From NCBI GenBank assembly GCA_002395925.1, contig DGVM01000146.1, forward strand, positions 1 through 36,974: a stretch of 36,974 nucleotides of DNA, read 5' to 3'. The stretch is from Bacteroidales bacterium UBA4284 (GTDB lineage: Bacteria > Bacteroidota > Bacteroidia > Bacteroidales > UBA932). The translations under genes and the position numbers were made by a program. Every line of letters starts with the position of its first letter. Within the stretch, counting starts at the first letter, position 1. The notes beneath the pieces were generated by a model, which was given only the letters and a program-made list of their open reading frames with translations, was not told the DNA's origin and ran no database searches. This document shows, in pieces, positions 8,125 to 15,262 of the stretch.

Positions 8125-9270
8125 TTATTTAACCATTGCCGCTATACGGCGTCCCAATTCGTCGTTTTCCATTATACCGCCAAAGGCCTCGCTGCCGGGA
8201 CCCCAGACGTAGTAGGGGACAGCGATGCCGTTATGGGCTTCGCTTCCGAATGCGACTCCGATGCGTCCTTCCTGCAGGTCGCCGTCCTGGAGGGTGAGGC
8301 AGCCGGTAGCATGGTCGGCGGTAACGATTACCAGCGTATGGCCGTCCGCCGCTGCCCAGTTCAATACGTCGCCTATGGTGCGGTCGAAGTCAAGCAGTTC
8401 TTCCATGGCGAGGTCGATGCGGTTGCCGTGGAGCCAGTCGTCGATGCAGGAGCCTTCGAGCATCATGCAGAATCCCTTGTCGCCGGCGGCCTGACTGAGC
8501 AGCTCCAGGGCGCGGGATACGCTGTGGCGGTACAGGTCTCCGCGCTCCTGGGCGACGGGAAGGTTGTCGGGCGCGAGGATGGAAAGCACCGGCAGCTGCG
8601 CCTGCATGAGCGCCGCCTCGTCCAGGACGACGTTGTAACCCTTTGCAGCCATTTCTTCGAGGATGTTGCGGCCGTCGGTACGCTTGACCGTAAACCAGTC
8701 GGTCCCGCCTCCGGATATGTAATCAACGCCGCAGTCCAGATAGTCGGCGATGAGGTCTTCCTGATTGTAACGGTAAGTGTTGTGGCAGCAGAAGTCGCAT
8801 GGAGTGGCGTCTGCCAGATGGCAGGTCGTTGCGACGCCGGTCTTTTTGCCAAGCTGCTGCGCCTTGACGAGGAACGAATACAGGGGGGATCCGTCGGGAG
8901 CCGCCCCTACGTGGTCGTACGCTGTTTTGCTACCGGACGCGAGCGCCGTGCCACCGGCTCCGGAGTCGGTTATCAGCCGGTTGGTGCACCATGTGCGGGA
9001 AAGTCCGACCACCGGGAAATTGTCGAAGTTGAGCTTGCCACGGTTGAGCACCCAGGCGCAGCTCACCTGCTCCAGCCCCATTCCGTCTCCTATCATGAGA
9101 ATCACGTTGCGTACCTCGTTACCTGCGGGAGGCTGGGGAATGCTTGCCACGTCGTATGTGAGGGCGGCGCTGTAGTACTGGAGCGCAGCCTGCCGGTTGT
9201 TGCTGTTTTGGCATGCGCAGAGAGCGACGGCCGCAGTCAGGGTACCTATCATCAAGTGCTTGATTCTCAT
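8125..9270 (-). CDS. Secreted alkaline phosphatase (PhoA superfamily)
   Basis: A 381-residue lipoprotein (signal peptide ending LCAC, Cys20) of the alkaline phosphatase family, which removes phosphate from monoesters outside the inner membrane. Visible motifs are LMIGDGMG with metal-binding D62, TDSGAGGTALASG with nucleophile S103, EGSCIDDWLHGN (Glu, Asp and His metal ligands in the usual E-G-x-x-I-D-x-x-x-H spacing), TADHATG, and HNG in place of the common HTG. All metal ligands appear present, so it should be active. The size is somewhat small for the family. The start codon overlaps the upstream stop by 4 bp (ATGA), and the next gene begins 12 bp downstream. Together with the phosphatase-like lipoprotein at 25017 it hints at phosphate on the target glycan. 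Confidence 0.9.
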   Translation of the reverse strand: MRIKHLMIGTLTAAVALCACQNSNNRQAALQYYSAALTYDVASIPQPPAGNEVRNVILMIGDGMGLEQVSCAWVLNRGKLNFDNFPVVGLSRTWCTNRLITDSGAGGTALASGSKTAYDHVGAAPDGSPLYSFLVKAQQLGKKTGVATTCHLADATPCDFCCHNTYRYNQEDLIADYLDCGVDYISGGGTDWFTVKRTDGRNILEEMAAKGYNVVLDEAALMQAQLPVLSILAPDNLPVAQERGDLYRHSVSRALELLSQAAGDKGFCMMLEGSCIDDWLHGNRIDLAMEELLDFDRTIGDVLNWAAADGHTLVIVTADHATGCLTLQDGDLQEGRIGVAFGSEAHNGIAVPYYVWGPGSEAFGGIMENDELGRRIAAMVK

Positions 9271-10025
9271 AATGATTCGGGCGTTGTGAAAGAGGGTTGG
9301 GGAGGAATGGAATAAGTTGTCTGGACGATGCCGTCTTTGCTTACGGTAAAGTAGAACGGGGCGGCATGTATGTCGAATACGCTTTCGATGTCAGGGGATG
9401 TGCAGTACTCCCATCCGGGAACCTGAGGCATGACCGGGCTGCCGAAGCAGATGGCGATATGCCTTCCGGGCGAGCCGGAAAGGGCCGAAAGGGCGCCGAT
9501 GCAACTGCGGCACGACGCATCTACCACCAGTATCGTGCAGCCTTGGGTGCCGGGAACCAGCGGGGCGCTGTCATCGGCCGCTTCGAGTGCGGGAAGCGTA
9601 CATTTCTGCCCGCTAAGGTTCAATGAATTATAATATCTCAACCGCTCGATGCGGCCCGCCTGGTCGGGCATCATGCCGTCGTTTATCATGAGATCTGCGG
9701 CATGTTCGAAAAGCACAGGGTCGTGTGACGGAGATTTGATGGAATAAAAAGCAGCCTCGATCCATTCGGAATAGACGTAGTAAGATACTTCGTCTTTGCG
9801 AAGTTTCTTCATCAGGCGGTCAAGCGCTGCGCAGGATTCTTTATCTTCCGATGTTGACGCAAGCATAGCGAACTCTGCGAAACGGTCGCGCTGTGCAGGG
9901 TAATTGCTTTCGTTTACGGTGGGATCGACGTCGTTCCAATACGCGGACACTCCGCTGCCAGAAGAGCAAGCGGAGAGCAGGACCGTACAGACGGTTATGT
10001 ATGCAGACAACGCCGTTTTTCTCAT
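9267..10025 (-). CDS. DUF5106-like lipoprotein with thioredoxin-type CxxC
   Basis: A 252-residue lipoprotein (lipobox LSAC near residue 19). The ATG at 10025 was chosen because a typical signal peptide follows; the open frame extends upstream only through a terminator hairpin. The mature N-terminal half (YWNDVDPTVNESNYPAQRD onward, then a helical part) looks like the DUF5106 domain that precedes thioredoxin-like domains in Bacteroidales. The C-terminal half has TILVVDASCRSCIGALS, where CRSC takes the place of the usual CxxC redox site, and a later cis-Pro-like segment AAPFYF. It is probably a periplasmic thiol-disulfide protein. It overlaps the alkaline phosphatase start by 4 bp (ATGA), so the two are translationally coupled. 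Confidence 0.65.
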   Translation of the reverse strand: MRKTALSAYITVCTVLLSACSSGSGVSAYWNDVDPTVNESNYPAQRDRFAEFAMLASTSEDKESCAALDRLMKKLRKDEVSYYVYSEWIEAAFYSIKSPSHDPVLFEHAADLMINDGMMPDQAGRIERLRYYNSLNLSGQKCTLPALEAADDSAPLVPGTQGCTILVVDASCRSCIGALSALSGSPGRHIAICFGSPVMPQVPGWEYCTSPDIESVFDIHAAPFYFTVSKDGIVQTTYSIPPQPSFTTPESL

Positions 10026-10040
10026 TAGCGTTTTGTGTTG

Positions 10041-10081
10041 AAAAAAAAAGATGTATGACGCTTGTTGCGCCATACATCTTT
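10041..10081 (-). terminator. Intrinsic terminator after the CBM9-like lipoprotein
   Basis: Arms 10047-10057 and 10071-10081 form a perfect 11-bp stem (AAAGATGTATG / CATACATCTTT) with a small CGC/GCG inner stem. On the minus strand a run of nine T follows. It ends transcription of the gene at 10096-11019 and lies only 15 bp before the ATG of the next gene in the same direction. Confidence 0.85.
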
Positions 10082-10095
10082 GATAAAAAAACTGT

Positions 10096-11019
10096 TTATT
10101 CGGAGTACATTGCCCTGATGGGACCGATGTCCTGGCTATAGTCTGCACCGTTGCGGAAGCAGATGCCCCATGCGAACTGGGTAGCGTCGTCTTCGAGATT
10201 GACAATGTCACTCTTCTCTATGGCGAACTCCACTTTTATGATTTTGCCGGAGACGACGGATTTGATGTTCTCGGGCTTGGGGGCGATGTTGTCGCCGGTG
10301 CCGTCACCACTGCCGTTCTGCCAGCCCCACTGAGGGATGACGTTGTCGGGCCACTCTGCCTGGAAGATGGTGCCGTTGTAGTCAAAATCGACGACGGCGC
10401 CGTTCTCGTCGGTCTGCTTGTCGGGACCGATGTTGGTCTGGTTCCATGCTATGCAGAGTTTCTTGAGGCTGGGATTGTAGAACATGAAGTTCTGGCAGCA
10501 CATCTCGCAGCCAAGTCCGGGGATGGCAGGGTCGCCATTGGCGTCGGCATAGGTGTAGAAGCCGGTCTTGTCGTTGCCGTCGGGATCGAAGAAGATGTTG
10601 AATGTTTCGCCTACCTTGTCGTTCTCATCGTCGCCTTTGTAGCCCTTTTCGGGGGTGCCGTTCCAGGAGTCGCCCCACTCGGAGCAGATAGAGTTCTGAG
10701 GGAGAGCCTCGGCGAGTATTTCTGCGTAGAAATAGACATTGAGTGCATCGGAGGAGGTTTTGATGACGTTGATGGGGTCGGCCGCTCCGGCCTTTACGAC
10801 TGCCATGTAATCGTCTTTTCCGGCGGCATCTTCCGTAATGGCGTCCCAGTCGGCGAAATCGCCGTCGATCTTAACCTCTACGGATGCCTCTTTTGCCGGC
10901 ACTTCGGGCTTGTCGTCGGGATCATCTCCGGGTTTGTCCTGAGGGGTCTTCTCGCAAGCGGCGGCAATGAGGCAGCCGATTACCAGCATGGTTGCAAAAC
11001 GTAAAAAACTCTTATTCAT
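10096..11019 (-). CDS. CBM9-like surface lipoprotein
   Basis: A 307-residue lipoprotein. The signal peptide ends AAAC (Cys22), followed by an acidic Pro-rich linker (EKTPQDKPGDDPDDKPEVP). The mature domain begins VKIDGDFADWDAI and has VYFYAEI and FNIFFDPDGNDKTGFYT, which is the (I)DGDFxDW pattern of CBM9-like/DOMON-like beta-sandwich domains in secreted Bacteroidales proteins. No catalytic motif is visible. The likely role is binding glycan at the cell surface. It is divergent from a second CBM9-like lipoprotein whose linker is nearly identical at DNA level (see the inverted repeat). A terminator follows. TTTCGTTT-type operator candidates lie upstream. Confidence 0.75.
   Translation of the reverse strand: MNKSFLRFATMLVIGCLIAAACEKTPQDKPGDDPDDKPEVPAKEASVEVKIDGDFADWDAITEDAAGKDDYMAVVKAGAADPINVIKTSSDALNVYFYAEILAEALPQNSICSEWGDSWNGTPEKGYKGDDENDKVGETFNIFFDPDGNDKTGFYTYADANGDPAIPGLGCEMCCQNFMFYNPSLKKLCIAWNQTNIGPDKQTDENGAVVDFDYNGTIFQAEWPDNVIPQWGWQNGSGDGTGDNIAPKPENIKSVVSGKIIKVEFAIEKSDIVNLEDDATQFAWGICFRNGADYSQDIGPIRAMYSE
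10898..10956 (-). repeat. 59-bp inverted repeat, left copy (in CBM9-like gene)
   Basis: Starts at the lipobox Cys codon of the gene at 10096-11019 and covers its linker. It is inverted relative to 11333-11391 and matches it at 56 of 59 positions, including a perfect 36-bp run. Similarity stops abruptly on both sides. Confidence 0.9.
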
Positions 11020-11054
11020 AATGGATAGTTTAAAATGTTGTATGGTTATATAGT

Positions 11055-11065
11055 GTTTCGTTTAC
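11055..11065. promoter_or_regulatory. Candidate operator, leftward promoter side
   Basis: GTTTCGTTTAC, a partial match to the GTTTCGTTTTG repeats at 11137, 11159 and 21270. It lies about 36 bp before the ATG of the leftward CBM9-like gene and near a weak -7-like TACCTTTA on the minus strand (11077-11084). Confidence 0.4.
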
Positions 11066-11136
11066 TTTTTAACGCTTAAAGGTACCAATTCTTGCACGTT
11101 CGAGCAAGAAAAGTGAGCCATAAAACGTTATTGTAT

Positions 11137-11169
11137 GTTTCGTTTTGTGTTTCTGTGTGTTTCGTTTTG
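11137..11169. promoter_or_regulatory. Tandem operator candidate between divergent lipoprotein genes
   Basis: Two exact copies of GTTTCGTTTTG (11137-11147 and 11159-11169), 22 bp apart, with a TTTC half-site between them and a degenerate TTTCCGTTTTG following at 11187. TTTC units start at 11138, 11150 and 11160, close to one helical turn apart. The same motif is upstream of agaS and between the DeoR-type regulator and the kinase gene. Confidence 0.6.
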
Positions 11170-11198
11170 GGATAATTGTTGATATTTTTCCGTTTTGC

Positions 11199-11229
11199 TT
11201 GCGTTCGAATCGAAAATTATATATATTTG
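11199..11229 (+). promoter_or_regulatory. Promoter of the rightward CBM9-like lipoprotein
   Basis: TTG at 11199-11201 and TATATTTG at 11222-11229 are separated by 20 bp, as in the TTG-N19/20-TAnnTTTG Bacteroidota consensus. The ATG follows 43 nt later. Tandem GTTTCGTTTTG sites lie just upstream of the -33 element. The 253-bp gap 11020-11272 holds only these signals and no further gene that I can support. Confidence 0.65.
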
Positions 11230-11272
11230 TAACATCAGAACACTTATTAAACACTTATAAACCAAAAGCACA

Positions 11273-12004
11273 ATGAAAAAGATTTATCGTACCCTTTTCG
11301 CCGCAGTTGCAGTACTCGGCATGATGTGCTCCTGCGAGAAGACTCCTCAGAACAAACCCGGAGATGATCCCGACGACAAGCCCGAAGAGCCTAAAGAACT
11401 TATCGTTATTGACGGTGATTTTTCTGACTGGAGCACTGCCAATGGCGTAGTTTCCACTGAAATCGGAGAAGTCAGTTATTATCCCGGCCTTCTTGCGATG
11501 AAAGCAGTGGCGGACGACACCAACATCTACGTTTATTTCGAGTATGAACTTGCCGAAGAACAGGGAGGTGCTGCACCGTTTGAGGTATTCGTCAATGCCG
11601 ACAACAATCCTGCAACCGCCGGTGGAACCTGGCTCTGGGGAGAATCAGGTTATGAGTATATGCTCGAGAGCGAAGCTGGTTTTCTTGATGGCAACAGCAT
11701 CAAAAACATGGATGACCTTGCAGTTTATGCTTTTACCGGCGAAGACGGTCATGATGCATTTGAGACCGATCCTGCATCTCTGGACAAGAAAGATGTAAAG
11801 GATTTCTCCGAGAATGCCGGCAAGGTCAGCAATGGCGTGGCTACTGTAGAGCTTTCCTTCCTCCGCAGCGTCGTAAATGCCAATAAAGCAGGCAAGCTTT
11901 CTCTCGGCATCGTGGCTTATGCAGCGAGTTGGGCAACTACCGGTGTCCTTCCTCAAGGAGAGTCAGTCGGTGTAGAACCCCTTATGGAGATAACCCTTCC
12001 TTAA
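11273..12004 (+). CDS. CBM9-like surface lipoprotein, divergent partner
   Basis: A 243-residue lipoprotein (signal peptide ending MCSC, Cys21) with linker EKTPQNKPGDDPDDKPEEP. The mature domain starts IVIDGDFSDWSTA and continues with NIYVYFEYELAE and FEVFVNADNNPATAG, a CBM9/DOMON-like pattern. No catalytic residues are seen; a role in surface glycan binding is inferred. Outside the linker it is only distantly related to the divergent protein at 10096-11019, yet the linker DNA is 56/59 identical. By eye the gene looks less GC-rich than its neighbours, which could mean recent acquisition. It has its own promoter with operator-like repeats upstream and a strong terminator downstream, so it is monocistronic. 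Confidence 0.75.
   Translation: MKKIYRTLFAAVAVLGMMCSCEKTPQNKPGDDPDDKPEEPKELIVIDGDFSDWSTANGVVSTEIGEVSYYPGLLAMKAVADDTNIYVYFEYELAEEQGGAAPFEVFVNADNNPATAGGTWLWGESGYEYMLESEAGFLDGNSIKNMDDLAVYAFTGEDGHDAFETDPASLDKKDVKDFSENAGKVSNGVATVELSFLRSVVNANKAGKLSLGIVAYAASWATTGVLPQGESVGVEPLMEITLP
11333..11391 (+). repeat. 59-bp inverted repeat, right copy (in divergent CBM9-like gene)
   Basis: Begins at the lipobox Cys codon, in the same codon phase as the left copy at 10898-10956. There are three mismatches in 59 bp. The two copies enclose 376 bp (10957-11332) carrying both signal-peptide coding ends, both promoters and the operator candidates. Confidence 0.9.
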
Positions 12005-12022
12005 TCCTCTCAGTGTGAGAAT

Positions 12023-12060
12023 AAAAAAACTGGGCAGCCAAACGGCTGCCCAGTTTTTTT
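12023..12060. terminator. Bidirectional terminator between convergent lipoprotein genes
   Basis: A-run plus ACTGGGCAGCC (to 12039), AAAC loop, GGCTGCCCAGT (from 12044) and a T-run. The hairpin is perfect and serves the genes at 11273 and 12059. Its last T residues overlap the stop codon of the leftward gene. Confidence 0.93.
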
Positions 12061-13600
12061 ATTTGATGATTGCATCATCCAGGCCGGTGAAATCCACGCG
12101 GAACAGATAAGATGTTGAGCCGTAATCGTCGCCCACCCATACGCAACTATTCTTGTGATCGACGCACAGGGATTCGGGGTTGTCTCCCTTTATGGGATAT
12201 GCCCCCAGGAATGTTGAAACGTCACCTGTGAACACAAACAGTTTCTTGGCCTCGGAGTCGATAATCCACAGCCAGTCGGTAAGCGGATCGTAGCAAAGGC
12301 CTGCAATTTCTGAGACCAGTTCCTTGTTGTAAAGATTTTTCTGCCACAGCACTTGCTTGGATTCCAGGTCGCAGAGAAAAAGGGCAGAGTTGCTCTGGGT
12401 GCCCGCATAAACCAGGCCGTCCTTGTAGTACGTAAGCCCTTCCAGTCCGGCGTTGCCGAAATTTTTGGCCGCAGGTATGCTGAAGAGCGTAGTCGCCCTT
12501 TCGTTGAAGCCGGGCCCTTTCACGATGCCAATGCCGTCGGGTTCCAGACCTATGAGCAGGTCTCCTGTACGAGGGTCTCGCGTCACTGCTTCCGAGTCCC
12601 CTCCGATGTGGACTTGGCTTATTACCTCTCCCTCGAAGCTCAGCCTTGCAAGGTCGCCGTTGTCGCCGACGCTCCAAAGGAAGTCTTCATCCTCACTCAG
12701 GCACAGGCCGGAAAGTTCGTTGAAGCCAACCGTAAACTTGGTGCTTTCGCCCATTACAGGCATCTTGGGCTCGGGACCTTCGTAGGCAATCAGGGAACTG
12801 GAGATGTCTCCGAGGTCGAGGGTCTTTCCGGGTTCGAGGACTACGTCGCCTTCAATGATGTAAGCTGCAGGCCACTGACCGTCCTTTCCGAGGTGTAAAG
12901 TGAGTCCGCCCTTGAATGACATGCTGCCGGGCATCCAGACTTTGACAGGGGAGCCGGCGGTGATATCGCCATAGAGGAAGGGATAGCCGCTGTTCTGCTT
13001 TTGCTTCATGGATGTGCCTTTCGAAGAGTGGTCCACTTCGAAGACGGTGACTATTACTCCGTTGCGGTCGTTGGCGCTGAGGGCGAAACGGTCGTAGCCG
13101 CCGCTTACGCTGAATGTCAGTGAAGATGCGGCGTCGATGAAGTTGAAGGTGTCGCCGGACAGGTATGCTACGCCCAACAGACCTTCGCAGCATTCAAAGC
13201 TGGTTTTGGTGCCGATCTTGCTGTTGATGTGTTTGACGGCCTCGTCGGGCCAGGCGGCGTAAAGCCCGTCGGGTTCAAAACTGTCCTGTGTGACGTCGTG
13301 AAGTTCAGATGTTGCGGTACGTCCGTCTGCGGAGATGTCGGATGCACTCAGTGTGACCACTTCCGACCAGGAACCCATCTTTCCGTGTACGTATATCTTG
13401 TCACCTTCCTTCCATTTACCTTGAAGGGGAGTAGCCACGAATTTGTACGTGGTGACTCCTGGGGTTTCGCCGGGGTCACTGCCGGGGTCGATTTTGCTGT
13501 CATCCGGAGGTACTACGGGAGAGTCGGGCTCATGCTCGCAAGAAATGGCGGCCACCGCAAAGATGGCCGCCATTGCAAATGATATCAAAGGGCGTTTCAT
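12059..13600 (-). CDS. Lipoprotein with C-terminal SdiA-regulated/phytase-like beta-propeller
   Basis: A 513-residue lipoprotein (lipobox AISC near residue 21, then a Pro/Asp-rich linker). Residues about 50-270 form a beta-rich module (KWKEGDKIYVHGKMG; DGLYAAWPD) that resembles the fimbrillin-like modules elsewhere in the window only loosely. From about residue 285 there are repeated propeller blades: FNELSGLCLSEDEDFLWSVG, GGDSEAVTRDPRTGDLLIG, LEGLTYYKDGLVYAG. These resemble the SdiA-regulated/esterase-like-phytase propeller family. It is the last gene of the SusCD operon, and its ATG overlaps the upstream stop (ATGA). The ligand or substrate is unknown; a phosphoester link is only suggestive. 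Confidence 0.65.
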   Translation of the reverse strand: MKRPLISFAMAAIFAVAAISCEHEPDSPVVPPDDSKIDPGSDPGETPGVTTYKFVATPLQGKWKEGDKIYVHGKMGSWSEVVTLSASDISADGRTATSELHDVTQDSFEPDGLYAAWPDEAVKHINSKIGTKTSFECCEGLLGVAYLSGDTFNFIDAASSLTFSVSGGYDRFALSANDRNGVIVTVFEVDHSSKGTSMKQKQNSGYPFLYGDITAGSPVKVWMPGSMSFKGGLTLHLGKDGQWPAAYIIEGDVVLEPGKTLDLGDISSSLIAYEGPEPKMPVMGESTKFTVGFNELSGLCLSEDEDFLWSVGDNGDLARLSFEGEVISQVHIGGDSEAVTRDPRTGDLLIGLEPDGIGIVKGPGFNERATTLFSIPAAKNFGNAGLEGLTYYKDGLVYAGTQSNSALFLCDLESKQVLWQKNLYNKELVSEIAGLCYDPLTDWLWIIDSEAKKLFVFTGDVSTFLGAYPIKGDNPESLCVDHKNSCVWVGDDYGSTSYLFRVDFTGLDDAIIK

Positions 13601-15252
13601 TTGATTTCAAACAATTTGTTGGATCCTGAGTTGGAATCGAACACATCCTTGTTTGCCAACGCGATACTGTAAGAAGGATTGTCAGGCAGCAGGGGGTCGG
13701 AAAGCTCCAGATAGAGCGCGCCCTTTGCCGATGTCGGCGTGAAAGACGTTACAATGCCGTTGTAACCGGGGTGCCAGGTCCTCGGATCTACGCCGAGAAC
13801 GCTTTTCTGTACCTTGCCGTCGGATCCTACCCAGATGAGCCAGGCCTCGCGCGGGTTCATTGGAGCTGCGAAGCCCTTGTTGAACATGCGGATGGTGATC
13901 TTGCAACTCTTTCCTGCCTCTATTGCTCCATAGTGGATGTCTTTCAGAACCAGTCTGTAGCCAAGCCTGGACTGGATTTCGTCGAAACACCCGTCTTTCT
14001 GCCAACGGGAAAGTACGTCGCGGTTGTATCCGTCGTGCAGATAGGTCCAGTGATAGTCTTCAAGATCCTTTAGGGTGTTTGGACACAGACAGAAATCGGA
14101 AACTGCGCAGGTCTCGCCGCCCATGATGGTGTAGCGGGTGTCGGCCTTCCAGAATGCGCGGGTGTCGTCGCCCTCAAAAGTTCCCTGGTCGCTGGCATCT
14201 GCGCCGAAGCAGTCGTTGTGCCCGGCAAGTCTGGAAGCTATGGAACCGTCGTGTGCCGTGGCGGCAGTAAGGGTATCCTTGACAGACAGTCCGTACATCT
14301 TCATCTTGAATGCAGGTGTACGCAACTGTATCTGCCGGGAGGCGGGTACTGCGTCCAGAAGGGCGTCGGCGAGCTGCTTGCGGCTCGACATGTTGGTAAA
14401 GTGAGTGGTATAATACCATTCTCCCCAGCTGCCGATGAAGCCAGCCTGAAGGACGAACAGGATGTCCTCGCTCTTTATGAGGATAGGCTTGAGCTGTTCG
14501 ACGTGCTTGAGCACTACCGAAACTTCCGGCTCCTGGTCTTGGTCGAGATTATTGTTGTTGTCCCTGTAAGCAAAACGGACTATGGCCTTTGCGCCCCCGT
14601 CGCGTATTGCATCGAGGCAGTTTTCGATCTTCTTGAGATAAGAAGTCGAGATGTTGCCGCTCATGAAGTCTGTAAGATAGAACTCAAGCAGCCAGAGAGA
14701 GTGGCCTGTGAGGCGTTTTGCCCTCACGTCGCTGCCGCTGATGGTCTGTGAGCTTCCATGAAGCTCGTAAGCGGTATAAAGGCCCCTTTCGGGATTTACG
14801 ATGTCACCCTCGATTTCTTCGTAAGAAACGGCCGTGCCGTCTATGGCGTCGTCAGGTCCGGGGATGCCTTCTTGACCGCTGCCCGTGACGTTGAACGAGG
14901 CGCTCTTGCTTGCTGCGGCATAGTCTCCGTTTTCTTCCTGGCTGGCACTTATCGTAACGCGGCTGTCCTGAACGGAAACGGCAGATACCGTGTATTTGTT
15001 GGAGCCGTCGGACGATATGGAAGCCACGGCGGGATTATCGAGCGTCACTGTAATCTTGCCCTCCGATTTGGAACTTACGGTGAGGGAGAAGGATTCGCCC
15101 GATGCAAGGGAGGCCGGAACTCCGCTGAGCGTGAGTTCCGGGTCCGTTTTTTCCTTGGGCGGCGTAACCCTGGGCGGATCGGGCTTTTTGGGCTCGCATC
15201 CGTTCAGCAGCAACAAGGCCGCCAGAGCAATGTAAGCGAATGTCTGTTTCAT
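13597..15252 (-). CDS. Lipoprotein: Ig-like domain + DUF4874 + DUF4832
   Basis: A 551-residue lipoprotein (lipobox LNGC near residue 19). A Pro/Lys linker and a bacterial Ig-like domain (about residues 38-125, LTLSGVPASLASGESFSLTV) come first. DUF4874 then runs from NPERGLYTAYELHG to GFIGSWGEWYYT, with E278 in the WGEWY motif. DUF4832 follows (FWKADTRYTIMGGETCAVSD) with a C-terminal beta-sandwich. It is paralogous to the protein at 5543-7714 but has a different N-terminal module. It lies between susD and the propeller lipoprotein in the position where PULs usually carry a surface glycan-binding protein or enzyme. The function of these domains is not known to me; a TIM-barrel hydrolase is a reasonable inference. 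Confidence 0.8.
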   Translation of the reverse strand: MKQTFAYIALAALLLLNGCEPKKPDPPRVTPPKEKTDPELTLSGVPASLASGESFSLTVSSKSEGKITVTLDNPAVASISSDGSNKYTVSAVSVQDSRVTISASQEENGDYAAASKSASFNVTGSGQEGIPGPDDAIDGTAVSYEEIEGDIVNPERGLYTAYELHGSSQTISGSDVRAKRLTGHSLWLLEFYLTDFMSGNISTSYLKKIENCLDAIRDGGAKAIVRFAYRDNNNNLDQDQEPEVSVVLKHVEQLKPILIKSEDILFVLQAGFIGSWGEWYYTTHFTNMSSRKQLADALLDAVPASRQIQLRTPAFKMKMYGLSVKDTLTAATAHDGSIASRLAGHNDCFGADASDQGTFEGDDTRAFWKADTRYTIMGGETCAVSDFCLCPNTLKDLEDYHWTYLHDGYNRDVLSRWQKDGCFDEIQSRLGYRLVLKDIHYGAIEAGKSCKITIRMFNKGFAAPMNPREAWLIWVGSDGKVQKSVLGVDPRTWHPGYNGIVTSFTPTSAKGALYLELSDPLLPDNPSYSIALANKDVFDSNSGSNKLFEIK

Positions 15253-15262
15253 GTTCCGATGC

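Noticed and set aside
10026..10211. 62-codon upstream extension of the DUF5106 lipoprotein frame
   Set aside because: It would run through a terminator hairpin and overlap the end of the CBM9-like gene. The ATG at 10025 gives a clean lipoprotein signal peptide.
11137..11169. GTTTCGTTTTG repeats as a CRISPR-like or satellite array
   Set aside because: Only two exact units occur here, with helical-turn spacing, no unique spacers and no cas genes. Recurrence in other promoter gaps favours operators.
11069..11254. 61-codon frame on the minus strand in the gap between the divergent lipoproteins
   Set aside because: It covers the promoter and operator repeats, has low-complexity AT-rich codons and no start signal. 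It is better explained as regulatory DNA.
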